Below are positions 27,190 to 36,550 of a stretch of DNA of 64,000 nucleotides, piece by piece (the first letter of the stretch is position 1; the number at the start of each line of letters is the position of its first letter). The notes beneath the pieces are model-generated. The model had not been told where the DNA came from, searched no databases, and saw only the letters and a list, made by a program, of their open reading frames with translations. This DNA is from Clostridium polynesiense (GTDB lineage Bacteria > Bacillota > Clostridia > Clostridiales > Clostridiaceae): assembly GCF_000820705.1 (NCBI RefSeq), contig NZ_CCXI01000142.1:1-64000 (forward strand). The letters are read 5' to 3'. A program made the position numbers and the translations under genes.

Positions 27190-28572
27190 TTACTTAATCT
27201 TAACTTTGAATTCCTCTAATATTCTTTGAGGATAATTATGAAGCTTTAAATATATTGGGCCTTTGATATCTTTATTAATCTTAATATCACTCCTTATATT
27301 AACAGTATTATCTGAATCTTGAGAGCTAGTACTCTCACCAATAGTATAAGAAACTCCGTTACTATCAGTTATTTCGTTATAAATAAAACCGTAAGTTCTG
27401 GTTTTCTCTATTTCAGAGTCTATTTTAAAATCAAATTCTAAGATTAATCTGTCTTCCCACCTGATAAATGATTTCATCTTTATATTGCCATCAGGAGCAG
27501 TTAGGAGCTCTTTCTTATCTAAATCCACTTTTAGATAGAGCTTATCCTTATCTACAGCCCTTAAGCTTTTTCCTCTAATATAAAGCTCCTTGGAGTCTCT
27601 GAAATAATTACTTTGAAAATATATTATCTCATTGTAATCATCTATTTTAACCCCCGATTTTCCGTTTACAATAGGCCTTCTTACCTCCCCTACTTCGTCC
27701 ACAATCTCTATATCGTCAAAATGTAGTATCTGTTTTGTATTGCTTTTATCATAGTGAATTTTTAAAGCTGCTTGCATGGGAGTAACAACTAAGCTTTCAA
27801 AGAAGATCTTTTGTCCCTCTATCTCTGCTGCTTTGTTTATTTCATAGATTTTACTCATATCCTGAAGCTTTTTATTGTCCAGTGAAATTTCAAAATTCCA
27901 TATATAAGGCAGTACTTCAGCTTCACCTCCATATTTTTCAGCTATTTCCTCCAAGGTCACATCAATCCTTAATTTTCCCGGTATTTTAGCAGCATCTTTA
28001 AAATGAAAATCCACTGTATTTTCTATTTTGTTAAACTTAATCATATCCCTGTCTACAACCTTTACTATTCCGGAAGAAGCTACTATTTCTTCTCCTTCAC
28101 CTTGGATTATCATTTCATCTATAGTTACATATCTGTGGTTTCCCTTATTTTCAATGGTGTAGAAAACTACAGCCTTGGAGTTATCAATTATTATGTCATT
28201 AATAGTAAATATAAGATTGTCATGCTCTACAGATTGATCGATATTTTCTATAAATCCATTATTTAAAGCATCCTTTATTCCCTTATCGTAATTAATCAGA
28301 TCCACAATTCGATTAAAACCTGGTATTCTTCTTACATAGGAGGCAAAGACTGTAGAGGTTCTGATAGATATAACGAATAATACACACATAAATACCGCCG
28401 CAGTGAAGGAAATCCTTCTGACTTTTCTATGTCTTCTCTTATTTATCCCCGTGTCCAATCCTCTTTTAATATATTCATCAATATTATCCGGAGGATTTAT
28501 ACTATTTATATCCTTTGATATTTCCTTTAAATAATTTTCCTCTCTATATGACAATCTCTTCACCACCTTCAC
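27190..28572 (-). CDS. DUF4179 protein, probable anti-sigma factor
   Basis: A 460-residue single-pass membrane protein. A cytoplasmic N-terminus of about 50 residues, one helix (ISFTAAVFMCVLFVISIRTS) and a large extracellular domain that begins like DUF4179 (YVRRIPGFNRIVDLINYDKG) and contains several beta-rich repeats. The gene overlaps the ECF sigma gene by 29 nt and follows it, the usual order for a sigma factor and its membrane anti-sigma factor. The start is uncertain: GTG at 28572 is given, but GTG 28566 or TTG 28554 are possible. What the external domain senses is unknown. Confidence 0.8.
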   Translation of the reverse strand: MKVVKRLSYREENYLKEISKDINSINPPDNIDEYIKRGLDTGINKRRHRKVRRISFTAAVFMCVLFVISIRTSTVFASYVRRIPGFNRIVDLINYDKGIKDALNNGFIENIDQSVEHDNLIFTINDIIIDNSKAVVFYTIENKGNHRYVTIDEMIIQGEGEEIVASSGIVKVVDRDMIKFNKIENTVDFHFKDAAKIPGKLRIDVTLEEIAEKYGGEAEVLPYIWNFEISLDNKKLQDMSKIYEINKAAEIEGQKIFFESLVVTPMQAALKIHYDKSNTKQILHFDDIEIVDEVGEVRRPIVNGKSGVKIDDYNEIIYFQSNYFRDSKELYIRGKSLRAVDKDKLYLKVDLDKKELLTAPDGNIKMKSFIRWEDRLILEFDFKIDSEIEKTRTYGFIYNEITDSNGVSYTIGESTSSQDSDNTVNIRSDIKINKDIKGPIYLKLHNYPQRILEEFKVKIK

Positions 28573-29095
28573 TTAATAGAGATTTAAGCTGCTCAAGGCC
28601 TCTTCTTACTCTGACTTTTACGGTACCCTCAGGTATTTTTAATATCTTTGAAATATCAGCAGTGGTCATATCGTGAAAATACTTTAATATTATAGGTGTC
28701 TTATATTTGGGCTTAATTTTTTCTATAGCTGCCTCTATTACAATCCTATTTATACATTCCTTATCAATGCTTTCTATATCCTCAGTTGTTATATTTTGGA
28801 GGCCTTCTTCTCCTCCATCTATAAAAATGATTTTCTTTTTCTTTTTATTTTCATCTATACAATAATTTATTGCTATTCTAATCAACCAGGTATTAAAGTG
28901 CTCTTCCTTTTTTAAGCTGCTGAGCTTGGTATATGCCCTGCAGGTTACCTCCTGAATTCCCTCTAAGGTATCCTGCTCATTTTTCAAATAGCTGTATATT
29001 ATCTTATATAACTTTTCTTTATTGTATGAGATAAGCTGAAAAAAGGCTTTACTATCACCCATTTTAGAAGCCTTAACCATCTCCTCCACATCCAT
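28544..29095 (-). CDS. ECF-type RNA polymerase sigma factor
   Basis: A 183-residue sigma-70 factor of the extracytoplasmic function group. Region 2 spans about residues 20-85 (YKIIYSYLKNEQDTLEGIQE, then FNTWLIRIAINYC); region 4 is near the C-terminus (YKTPIILKYFHDMTTADISK, GTVKVRVRRGLEQLK). The lysine run NKKKKKI lies in the linker. It is cotranscribed with the DUF4179 gene, which probably holds it at the membrane until an envelope signal arrives. A possible autoregulated promoter lies at 29141-29168. Confidence 0.9.
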   Translation of the reverse strand: MDVEEMVKASKMGDSKAFFQLISYNKEKLYKIIYSYLKNEQDTLEGIQEVTCRAYTKLSSLKKEEHFNTWLIRIAINYCIDENKKKKKIIFIDGGEEGLQNITTEDIESIDKECINRIVIEAAIEKIKPKYKTPIILKYFHDMTTADISKILKIPEGTVKVRVRRGLEQLKSLLSEGGEEIVI

Positions 29096-29140
29096 ATAAG
29101 AACCTCCCCTGCACTTAACTGCTTACCCTTTATAATCATT

Positions 29141-29168
29141 AGACTGAACATATAGACAATTAGTTTCA
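29141..29168 (-). promoter_or_regulatory. Possible ECF-type promoter of the sigma operon
   Basis: On the minus strand TGAAAC (29163-29168), a 16-nt spacer and CAGTCT (29141-29146). TGAAAC is the typical ECF -35; the -10 is only close to CGTC. Weak evidence, suggested by position 45 bp upstream of the sigma gene. Confidence 0.3.
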
Positions 29169-29281
29169 GAAATTTATATTTATACAAATATTTTACATTG
29201 AAAAATAAAATTTATATATATGAAACTCCTTTAAAGTCTTATAATTAAATATATAAAAGGATAATGGAGGAGGGTGATAGC

Positions 29282-30316
29282 ATGAATTTATCTAAAGAGC
29301 TGCTGACTGAAAAGGAAATTACTAAAGAAATAAACTTATGCAACAGTAAAGGAGAATTGCTTCAGAACAGCATTGTATGGGCGAGACATCCTTTAATAAA
29401 CTGTAATCTTTCCGGGAGATTTCTCAGAAAAAAGAAATGGAATTATTGGTGCGTAACCGGTAAAGATTGTCTGTTTTCTGTTACTATCTCTAATATAGAC
29501 TATGCTGGAATGATATTTGCCTATTTTTTGGATTTCAAAACCCATAAATTCATTGAAAAAACGGTGATTTCACCATTTGGAAAGGACTGTAGCATGCCTG
29601 AAGCTGTTCACGCCTCTGTAGAATTTGATAATCCTAAGCTAAGGATTAAATTTATTGAAGATAACGGAATAACTCACATTACTGCAGAATGCAGAGATTT
29701 TAACGGTGAAAAAATGGAGGCAGATTTCAGGGTTATATATCCTGAAAATCACGAAACCTTAAATGTAGTTGTCCCTTGGGATAAAAAGCATTTTCAGTTT
29801 ACCTCTAAGCATGAATGTCTTCCTGTAGAGGGATATTTAAAGGTGGGTCAAAGCACCTATGACTTTGAGCAGAGCAACACCTTTGCTTGCATGGATTTTG
29901 GAAGGGGTATATGGCCCTATAAAGTGAAATGGAATTGGGCAAATGCTTCAGGAATTATAAACGGAAGATCTATAGGTTTAAATCTGGGAGGAAAGTGGAC
30001 AGATAATACCGGTATGACTGAAAATGCTTTAGTGGTGGATGGAAGGCTTACAAAGATAAGTGAAGATATGGTGTTTGAATATAACCCCCAAAACTTTATG
30101 GAGCGCTGGAGTATAAAAACCAGTATAACAGATAAAGTAGATTTAAAATTCACACCTTTTTTTGAAAGGATTGCAAAAACGAATCTTGTACTTATAAAAT
30201 CAGAGGTACATCAAATGGTAGGTTATTTTTCAGGCACTATAATAACTGATGAGGGAGAAAACATATCTATAGACAGACTTCTTGGCTGTTCTGAGGAGCA
30301 CTTTGGTCAGTGGTAG
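29282..30316 (+). CDS. DUF2804 family protein
   Basis: A protein of about 344 residues read from the ATG at 29282 behind GGAGGAGGGTG; an ATG at 29264 overlaps that box. It matches the DUF2804 family: an early NSIVWARHPLINCNL, then KKWNYWCVTGKDCLFSVTIS, FDFGRG-like FACMDFGRGIWPY and a closing SEEHFGQW. There are no membrane segments. The fold is probably a beta-sandwich pair related to lipocalin-like proteins; the function is unknown. It diverges from the ECF sigma operon and could belong to its regulon (inference). Confidence 0.85.
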   Translation: MNLSKELLTEKEITKEINLCNSKGELLQNSIVWARHPLINCNLSGRFLRKKKWNYWCVTGKDCLFSVTISNIDYAGMIFAYFLDFKTHKFIEKTVISPFGKDCSMPEAVHASVEFDNPKLRIKFIEDNGITHITAECRDFNGEKMEADFRVIYPENHETLNVVVPWDKKHFQFTSKHECLPVEGYLKVGQSTYDFEQSNTFACMDFGRGIWPYKVKWNWANASGIINGRSIGLNLGGKWTDNTGMTENALVVDGRLTKISEDMVFEYNPQNFMERWSIKTSITDKVDLKFTPFFERIAKTNLVLIKSEVHQMVGYFSGTIITDEGENISIDRLLGCSEEHFGQW

Positions 30317-30340
30317 CTCATTATAAAGCCTTCTAAAACA

Positions 30341-30440
30341 ATAAAAACACAGGAATCACCAATAACTGCCTCTAAAGTAGATAGAAGCTTAATTGCTACC
30401 TATCTATAGAGGCAAGTAAAATGATAATCTTGTGTTTTTA
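30341..30440. terminator. Nested hairpin terminator, bidirectional
   Basis: An inner stem (GCCTCTAAAGTAGATAG with CTATCTATAGAGGC) lies within outer arms AAAAACACAGGA and TCTTGTGTTTTT. It separates the DUF2804 and VanY-type genes, which converge. Confidence 0.65.
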
Positions 30441-31292
30441 ATTCTCCATATACTCCTCAAGGGTTATACCATAATTCTTTATTTCTTCACTGGCATTAAC
30501 TCCTACATATCTGTAATGCCATGGTTCGTAATTATAGCCGGTTACTTTTTCTTTTCCCTTAGGATATCTTAATATAAACCCGTATTTATGAGCATTGGCA
30601 TCAAGCCATTTGAAGGCTTTAGTATTTTCAAAAGCAGTATCTAAAGCAGTATGTTCCGTTGACACCATATCCATGGATAACCCTGACTGATGTTCACTGG
30701 TACCTGGCTGTGCCACATATTTATCAGCATAGCTTTTTCCTGATTTTTTAACCTTATTATTGTAAACACTTTCCTGTATTTTATAGCTTCTGTATCCTGA
30801 TACCCCCAAAAGGGTTATTCCTTCCTCCCGAGCGGCATTAAACATTCTTTCTAAGGCCTCTGCTGCCTCTTTTTCCATCTTTTTTACTAAGGGATCTGCA
30901 GAGGATTTAAATTTAACCTTAGGAACCACTAACTCCTTAGGTATAAAATCTTTATCCAATTTATTTTTTCTGTTAACCAGAAGTATTCCTTGAGAATATT
31001 TATATTTATCTTCAGAATTATTATCATTCTCTTCCTCGATCTCTGCAGAAGGACTTTCACCCTTATCCTCAGAATCATCCTTAACATATTTATTAAATAT
31101 ACCGGATATATTTTTTAGAACTCCGCCTTCCTTATTGCTGTCCTTTGAGTCCTTTTCCTGTTTTTCAGAATTTTCCTCCACACTGCTTGTACCAAAAATC
31201 TTAAAAATATATTCGTTTTTTGTTGAGTACAACATAACTCCTAGAACTATTATAGTTGCAGATATAAATGCTATGTATTTTTTCACCTTCAC
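30438..31292 (-). CDS. VanY-type D-alanyl-D-alanine carboxypeptidase (peptidase M15B)
   Basis: A 284-residue membrane-anchored peptidase. One N-terminal helix (YIAFISATIIVLGVMLYS), then a low-complexity acidic and basic linker (about residues 35-100), then the zinc peptidase domain: GYRSYKIQESVYN, SEHQSGLSMDM with the zinc-binding His and Asp, and EPWHYRYVG with the third zinc ligand. Such enzymes remove the terminal D-Ala of peptidoglycan stem peptides. No vancomycin resistance genes are nearby, so it is a house-keeping wall enzyme rather than part of a van operon. Confidence 0.9.
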   Translation of the reverse strand: MKVKKYIAFISATIIVLGVMLYSTKNEYIFKIFGTSSVEENSEKQEKDSKDSNKEGGVLKNISGIFNKYVKDDSEDKGESPSAEIEEENDNNSEDKYKYSQGILLVNRKNKLDKDFIPKELVVPKVKFKSSADPLVKKMEKEAAEALERMFNAAREEGITLLGVSGYRSYKIQESVYNNKVKKSGKSYADKYVAQPGTSEHQSGLSMDMVSTEHTALDTAFENTKAFKWLDANAHKYGFILRYPKGKEKVTGYNYEPWHYRYVGVNASEEIKNYGITLEEYMEN

Positions 31293-31564
31293 TACTCCTT
31301 CCTCATCTACTAATTATATATCAAATGAAGCTCTTTTTTAAATTAATTAAATTACAATAAAACTTATAATATTCTTATTTTCTCCTTTATTAGTGCATAT
31401 ATTACTACGGTTAAATCTAAAAAAAGTCACTCAATTCCTTAAGAGAACTGCTCAATTAATAATTTTTACTATTTAGTAATAATTATTTAATATTTTGGTA
31501 ATATTGTTCATATAATCCTAACAGAAATATATTAATAATAGAGGTACAATTTAAATAAGAATAT

Positions 31565-31579
31565 ATTGGTCATACCAAT
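31565..31579. promoter_or_regulatory. GntR/FadR-type operator of the lactate operon
   Basis: ATTGGTCATACCAAT is a perfect 15-bp dyad, the TGGTNNNACCA type bound by FadR, PdhR and LldR regulators. It lies 29 bp before the etfB start codon. The rest of the 31293-31608 gap is AT-rich and I see no gene there. The regulator itself is not in the window. Confidence 0.65.
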
Positions 31580-31608
31580 TGAAGAATTTTATAACGGAGG
31601 AATTTTTT

Positions 31609-32487
31609 ATGAATATAACCGTTTGTATTAAACAAGTTCCGGATAGCACTGAAGTAAAAGTAAAGGAAAACACCGGAACTTTAATAAGAGATGAAATCAG
31701 TTCTCAGATAAATCCTTACGATCTTTATGCTCTAGAAACAGCGCTGCAGATAAAAGAATCAGTTTCAGGAAAAATATCTGTTATAACCTTAGGAGAAGAG
31801 CATTCTCATCAAATTATAAAAGAAGCTTATATGATGGGTGCTGATGAAGGATTCTTAGTATCTGATAAAAGGTTTAACGGTTCTGATGTATACGTAACCG
31901 CTTATATATTATCTCAGGCTATAAAAAGGTTTACTGAAAGTACCGTGATTCTCTGCGGAAAAAAATCCACAGACAGCGGAACTTCCCATTTAGCTTCTGA
32001 ATTAGCCGAAATACTTAACATTCCATGCCTTACTAATATAAGAAGGATAATTAATATTAAAGAAGATTCCCTTACCGTGGAGGCTGATATGGAGGATTCC
32101 TTGATTCAGGCAGAGATAAAAACCCCCTGCATACTTAGTGTAGATGAAAGCATAGCAGAACCCAGGCTGCTTTCCTTTAGAAAAAAGCTGCAAACTAATG
32201 ATAGAGAAATAAAGAGGATATATCTTGAGGAGCTTGAGGACAAGAATGAATATAACTATGGGTTAAAAGGCTCCCCCACCAATATCTCCAAGCTATATCC
32301 CGCTGAGAATTTCTCCGAGAAAACTAAAGCTTTAAATGAAAAGAAGCTTTCTCCTGAGGGCTCCCCTCTTCAGCTTAAAAGGATTTTTCCCGAGGGAGTA
32401 GATTCCGGTAAGGAAATTTGGTCGGGCGCTTCTATAGGCTTAGCAGAAAATATATACACCAAGCTTAAAGAGCTTAAGCATGTATAG
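31609..32487 (+). CDS. etfB: Electron transfer flavoprotein, beta subunit
   Basis: A protein of 292 residues read from the ATG at 31609, which has a perfect GGAGG 9 nt upstream; a longer reading from 31579 would begin inside the operator. Typical start MNITVCIKQVPDSTEVKV and NPYDLYALETALQIKE. The AMP or flavin loop is CGKKSTDSGTSHLASELAEI, a variant of the usual DGDTAQVGP. First gene of an operon etfB-etfA-glcD with the same order as lctBCD of acetogens, in which this complex drives NAD-dependent lactate oxidation by electron confurcation with ferredoxin. Confidence 0.92.
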   Translation: MNITVCIKQVPDSTEVKVKENTGTLIRDEISSQINPYDLYALETALQIKESVSGKISVITLGEEHSHQIIKEAYMMGADEGFLVSDKRFNGSDVYVTAYILSQAIKRFTESTVILCGKKSTDSGTSHLASELAEILNIPCLTNIRRIINIKEDSLTVEADMEDSLIQAEIKTPCILSVDESIAEPRLLSFRKKLQTNDREIKRIYLEELEDKNEYNYGLKGSPTNISKLYPAENFSEKTKALNEKKLSPEGSPLQLKRIFPEGVDSGKEIWSGASIGLAENIYTKLKELKHV

Positions 32488-32499
32488 GGGGTATTAGAT

Positions 32500-33519
32500 A
32501 TGGATAAGCTAACGGATAATAATTTAAAGAATAAAAATTTCTGGAAGGGCATTGCTGTAATCGTAGATCACAATAATGGAGATATCAATTCCGTTACCTT
32601 AGAACTTATTGCTAAGGCAAAGGAATTATCTGAGAAGGCTAATGAAAAGCTCTATGCTGTTTTTATCGGGAGCTCCATAAAAGCTTCTGCGGAAGAGCTT
32701 CTATACTACAGTGTGGATGAAGTTTTTATATATGAAGATACAGAGCTTCAGCATTTCAGACCTGAACCCTATGCGTCAGCATTAGAGGATTTTATACATT
32801 ATGTAAAACCTTCAATTATACTATCTGCCTCCAGCGCTGCAGGGAAAATGCTTGCATCAAGAATCGCAGCACGATTTAAAACAGGATTATCTGCTGACTG
32901 TACTTCTTTAGATATAAATGAAAAGGGAGAATTGCTTCAGATAAGACCGGCCTACGGCGGTAGTATAATGGCAGAAATAATAACTAATAAAAGGCCTCAG
33001 ATGGCTACAATAAAGCCTCAGGTTTTTCCTGCAGCAGATAAATCAGAAAATCCTTCCGGTAAACTAACCTTCCGCTCTCCTAAGGATTTAACTTCAGGGA
33101 TTAATATACTAGAGGTTTCAAAGAAGCATAAGGAAATAGGCATAACAGAAGCTGATGTATTGGTAGCCATAGGAAGAGGCATCAAAAATCAGAAGGATAT
33201 AAAAATGGCTGAGGAGCTTGCTGAGGCTTTAGGCGCTCAGCTGGCAGTCACAAGACCCTTAACGGAAATGGGCTGGGCAGATGCCAGCAGACAAATAGGA
33301 GTAAGCGGTAAGATAGTGAAGCCTAAGCTTATTATAACCTTAGGAATATCCGGTGCCATCCAGTTTACCATTGGAATGAATAAGGCAGATTATATAATTG
33401 CTGTTAATACCGATGAAAAGGCTCCAATATTCAAGGTTGCTCACTATGGAATCATAGGTGATATATACGAGGTAGTCCCCCACCTTATAAAGCTTATAAA
33501 GGGACAGGAGGAGGTTTAG
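32500..33519 (+). CDS. etfA: Electron transfer flavoprotein, alpha subunit
   Basis: A 339-residue subunit. The C-terminal FAD domain is intact: [60 protein letters not shown] and [21 protein letters not shown]. There is no N-terminal ferredoxin-like cluster domain, unlike the LctC protein described for Acetobacterium. It starts 12 bp after etfB and is followed after 4 bp by the dehydrogenase gene. Confidence 0.93.
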   Translation: MDKLTDNNLKNKNFWKGIAVIVDHNNGDINSVTLELIAKAKELSEKANEKLYAVFIGSSIKASAEELLYYSVDEVFIYEDTELQHFRPEPYASALEDFIHYVKPSIILSASSAAGKMLASRIAARFKTGLSADCTSLDINEKGELLQIRPAYGGSIMAEIITNKRPQMATIKPQVFPAADKSENPSGKLTFRSPKDLTSGINILEVSKKHKEIGITEADVLVAIGRGIKNQKDIKMAEELAEALGAQLAVTRPLTEMGWADASRQIGVSGKIVKPKLIITLGISGAIQFTIGMNKADYIIAVNTDEKAPIFKVAHYGIIGDIYEVVPHLIKLIKGQEEV

Positions 33520-33523
33520 CTCT

Positions 33524-34922
33524 ATGAATTATAAAAAGCTTGATAAAAATGATATAGAAGCGATACTTTCCATAGTAAAAGATAAAGAAAGAGTTTATTA
33601 TGGAGAAAATATAAATGAAGATTACAGCCATGATGAATTGAGTGCTGTAAAGGTTATGCCGGAAATAGTAATTCAGGTGCTGTCTGCTGAGGAAGTTTCA
33701 GAGATTATGAAGTATGCCTATGAAAACAGCATTCCTGTAACCCCAAGAGGTGCGGGTACAGGACTTGTAGGCTCGGCAGTTCCCCTCTACGGAGGAATTT
33801 TATTAGATCTTACTAAAATGAATAAAATCCTGGAAGTCGATAAAGAAAATCTCACTTTGACGGTAGAGCCCGGTGTACTGCTCATGGATATAGGAAAATA
33901 CGTAGAGAAATTTAACTTGTTTTACCCTCCGGATCCCGGTGAAAAAACCGCAACTATAGGTGGAAATATAAGCACCAACGCAGGAGGAATGAGAGCAGTA
34001 AAATACGGTGTAACAAGAGATTATGTAAGAGGCCTTGAGGTAGTGCTGCCTACGGGAGAATTAATAGAACTAGGGGGAAAAATAGTTAAAAACAGCTCAG
34101 GCTATCCTTTAAAAGATTTAATGGTAGGCTCTGAGGGTACCTTAGGAATAGTGACCAAGGCAGTTTTAAAGCTTCTTCCCCTCCCTAAAAAGGTCATGAG
34201 CCTTTTAGTGCCCTTCCCGAATTTAGATATGGCTATAAGCACAGTGCCTGAGATCATAAAATCTAAATCAATTCCTACCGCTATTGAATTCATGCAGAGA
34301 GAGGTTATAGTTGCAGCAGAGAAATTCTTAGGCAAAAGATTTCCCGATAACAGCTCCGATGCTTATCTACTCTTAAAATTTGACGGCAGCAGCATTGAGG
34401 ATATAGAAAAGGATTATGAGGATGTAGCTAAGCTTTGTCTCCATAAAGGTGCCTTAGATGTATATATTTCTAATATAAAGCAGAGAGAAGAAGCTATATG
34501 GAGTGCCAGAGGAGTTTTCCTTGAGGCTATAAAGGCAGATACCTCGGAAATGGACGAAGTAGACGTGGTTGTCCCCAGAAACAAGGTTGCTGATTTTATA
34601 AAATATATCCATGACCTGGAGGAAAAACATAATATCCGTCTTAGAAGCTTCGGTCATGCAGGAGATGGAAACCTCCATGTATATATATTAAAAGACAGCT
34701 TAGATGAAGAAGCCTGGAAAGAAAAGCTGGAGGCTGTGATGGAGGATATGTATGAAAAGCAGAGAGAGCTTAGAGGACAGGTGTCCGGAGAGCACGGTAT
34801 AGGAATTGCAAAAAAACCTTATTTAGAGCAAGCATTTAGACCCTGTGACACTTAACCTCATGCGAGGCATCAAATCCACCTTTGATCCTAAGGGCATATT
34901 AAACCCTGGAAAAATATTTTAA
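33524..34922 (+). pseudogene. FAD-linked D-lactate/glycolate dehydrogenase (LctD/GlcD type), frameshifted near the end
   Basis: A FAD_binding_4 oxidase. N-terminal FAD motifs [18 protein letters not shown] and [21 protein letters not shown]-terminal oxidase domain with [15 protein letters not shown] and [11 protein letters not shown]. The frame breaks in CCC at 34841-34843: the read product ends RPCDT at 34855, but after removal of one base it continues [20 protein letters not shown] and PGKIF, the normal family C-terminus, to a TAA at 34920-34922. Loss of these roughly 25 residues would probably damage the FAD domain. It is the catalytic subunit that oxidises lactate and feeds EtfAB. Real mutation or sequencing error cannot be decided here. 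Confidence 0.85.
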
Positions 34923-34929
34923 ACTGAAA

Positions 34930-34970
34930 AATGTCATTTGTCAGGTGCCAGGCACCTGACAAGTGACATT
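34930..34970. repeat. GGTGCCAGGCAC palindrome, copy 3 (inside-out form)
   Basis: Here GGTGCC-A-GGCACC is at the centre and the TGACAAGTGACATT arms point outward, the reverse arrangement of copies 2, 5 and 6. Arms of 20 bp, with one G-T pair. It lies 7 bp after the corrected dehydrogenase stop and 1 bp before the stop of the convergent permease gene, with flanking A and T runs, so it is the shared terminator. Confidence 0.9.
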
Positions 34971-34971
34971 T

Positions 34972-35769
34972 TTATATTCTATTAATTATTAAGTTACCGG
35001 ATTCATATTTTTTAAGTCCTTTATAAAAAGCGATATAAGCTAATATAATCCACAAAAGACACATAGCAAAAACCTGTAAAATCCTTATCAAGTCAAACTT
35101 TCCTATAACTTCTGAAGGAATATATACCATAAAAGCTACAGGAATAGCTGTATACAAAATGTATTTAGTTATGCCGGTAAATATCCCTTCAGGATATATG
35201 CTGAAGGTTATGAGAAATTCTGTAACCAGCTGACCAATCCCCTGAGCGCTTCCTATATGAAAGCTTAAAGCATGAACAGTCACAAGCACTGCAGAAAACA
35301 TCAGGGCACCTGTGAGGCAAAACAGAAGAAATAATATAAATCCCCTTATATCAAAGCCTCTAACTATAAAAGACAGTATTATTCCATAGAGGAAATCTCC
35401 CCAGCCTGATATTATGGTTTTAGAACAGATAATATTGATGAGAGGATCTCTTGGCTGAAGAAGATAGGTATCCAGCTCACCCTTTAGAATCATACTGGTT
35501 ATATGAGGTATATTTCCAAAGGTTACAAAAGCAAGTCCATAGCTTGTTGATGTAATAGCCCAAAGCATCATTACATCCTTAAATCCGTAACCTCCAATTA
35601 TATTTATATTATTAAAAAGTATCCACCAGAAAAAGATAAAAGATGCATTATTCAGTATCATCCCAAAGCTTTGAATAAGAAAACTTATCCTATATTCCAT
35701 TACTGCGGATATATTAAACTTAAAATAGTAAAATATAAGTCTGAGACTTTTGCTAACCTCCATTAACAT
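34972..35769 (-). CDS. ABC-2 type exporter permease (second subunit)
   Basis: A 265-residue protein with six hydrophobic helices. The DUF990-type pattern is visible (FWWILFNNINIIGGYGFKDV near residue 45-65, LKGELDTYLLQPRDPLI near 95). This family forms the membrane half of uncharacterised ABC-2 exporters with COG4586/NatA-like ATPases. Its start overlaps the upstream permease gene by 17 nt. Last gene of the riboswitch-controlled operon. Confidence 0.85.
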   Translation of the reverse strand: MLMEVSKSLRLIFYYFKFNISAVMEYRISFLIQSFGMILNNASFIFFWWILFNNINIIGGYGFKDVMMLWAITSTSYGLAFVTFGNIPHITSMILKGELDTYLLQPRDPLINIICSKTIISGWGDFLYGIILSFIVRGFDIRGFILFLLFCLTGALMFSAVLVTVHALSFHIGSAQGIGQLVTEFLITFSIYPEGIFTGITKYILYTAIPVAFMVYIPSEVIGKFDLIRILQVFAMCLLWIILAYIAFYKGLKKYESGNLIINRI

Positions 35770-36550
35770 TTAAATTCCTTACCCCCTTTCTAAATAACAG
35801 CATTGCAGCTGCAAAGAATATTATTAAATAAAGAAGCTGTACAGAAAATCCGCTGATGAAATCTGAAAAGGAAAAATTCACTGTAAGCTTTGCTGGAATG
35901 TAGGTTACATAGGCAAAGGGAAGATATCTTGCTATTTGCTGAAGCCAGTCAGGAAAAAGCTCTATAGGCATAAGCATCCCTCCCAAGGTAAATATAAGCT
36001 TTGAGTAAATCCAGAAGAAAGCTGAGTTCTCTTCAAACCAGAAGGCACTTAAGGACAATATCATATAAATTAAAAAATGTATGATGCAGCCTGTAGCCAG
36101 GGATAAAAATATAAAGGGAAGATTAATGATGTTAAAGCCCTCTAAACTTCCTACATAGATAAAGCCTATAGCAATACCAATAATTGAATTAGTTAAAAGC
36201 TTTACCCCTACTTCACCTATAAAATAAGAAAAGCAGTAAAGTACATAATTATAGGGTTTGTTTAAAAGATATGCTATACTTCCGCTTTTAACATCCTCGT
36301 TTACCTGAATATGAATATCTGTCCGTGATAGAGTTACAAGCTCCGTTACCACCAGATACCATATCATCTGATTTAAAGTAAAGCCTCCTACCAGGCTCCC
36401 TTTCTGCGAATAAATACTTTTCCAAAGCATTAAATAAACAAAAACTATAAATGCAAAAAACATATTTTTACTAAGAAAGTCCCAAAAATACACCAGGCTG
36501 TTTGACAGAGTTATTTTAGTAACCTCACTGTATTTACGAATTAACTGCAT
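35753..36550 (-). CDS. ABC-2 type exporter permease (first subunit)
   Basis: A protein of about 265 residues with six helices (for instance YFWDFLSKNMFFAFIVFVYL and IHFLIYMILSLSAFWF). It contains SGSIAYLLNKPYNYVLYC, parallel to the LDTYLLQPRDPL segment of the next subunit, so the two are paralogous halves. I prefer the ATG at 36550 after GGTGGGG. It overlaps the ATPase gene end by 17 nt and the next permease gene by 17 nt. Confidence 0.85.
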   Translation of the reverse strand: MQLIRKYSEVTKITLSNSLVYFWDFLSKNMFFAFIVFVYLMLWKSIYSQKGSLVGGFTLNQMIWYLVVTELVTLSRTDIHIQVNEDVKSGSIAYLLNKPYNYVLYCFSYFIGEVGVKLLTNSIIGIAIGFIYVGSLEGFNIINLPFIFLSLATGCIIHFLIYMILSLSAFWFEENSAFFWIYSKLIFTLGGMLMPIELFPDWLQQIARYLPFAYVTYIPAKLTVNFSFSDFISGFSVQLLYLIIFFAAAMLLFRKGVRNLNVNGG

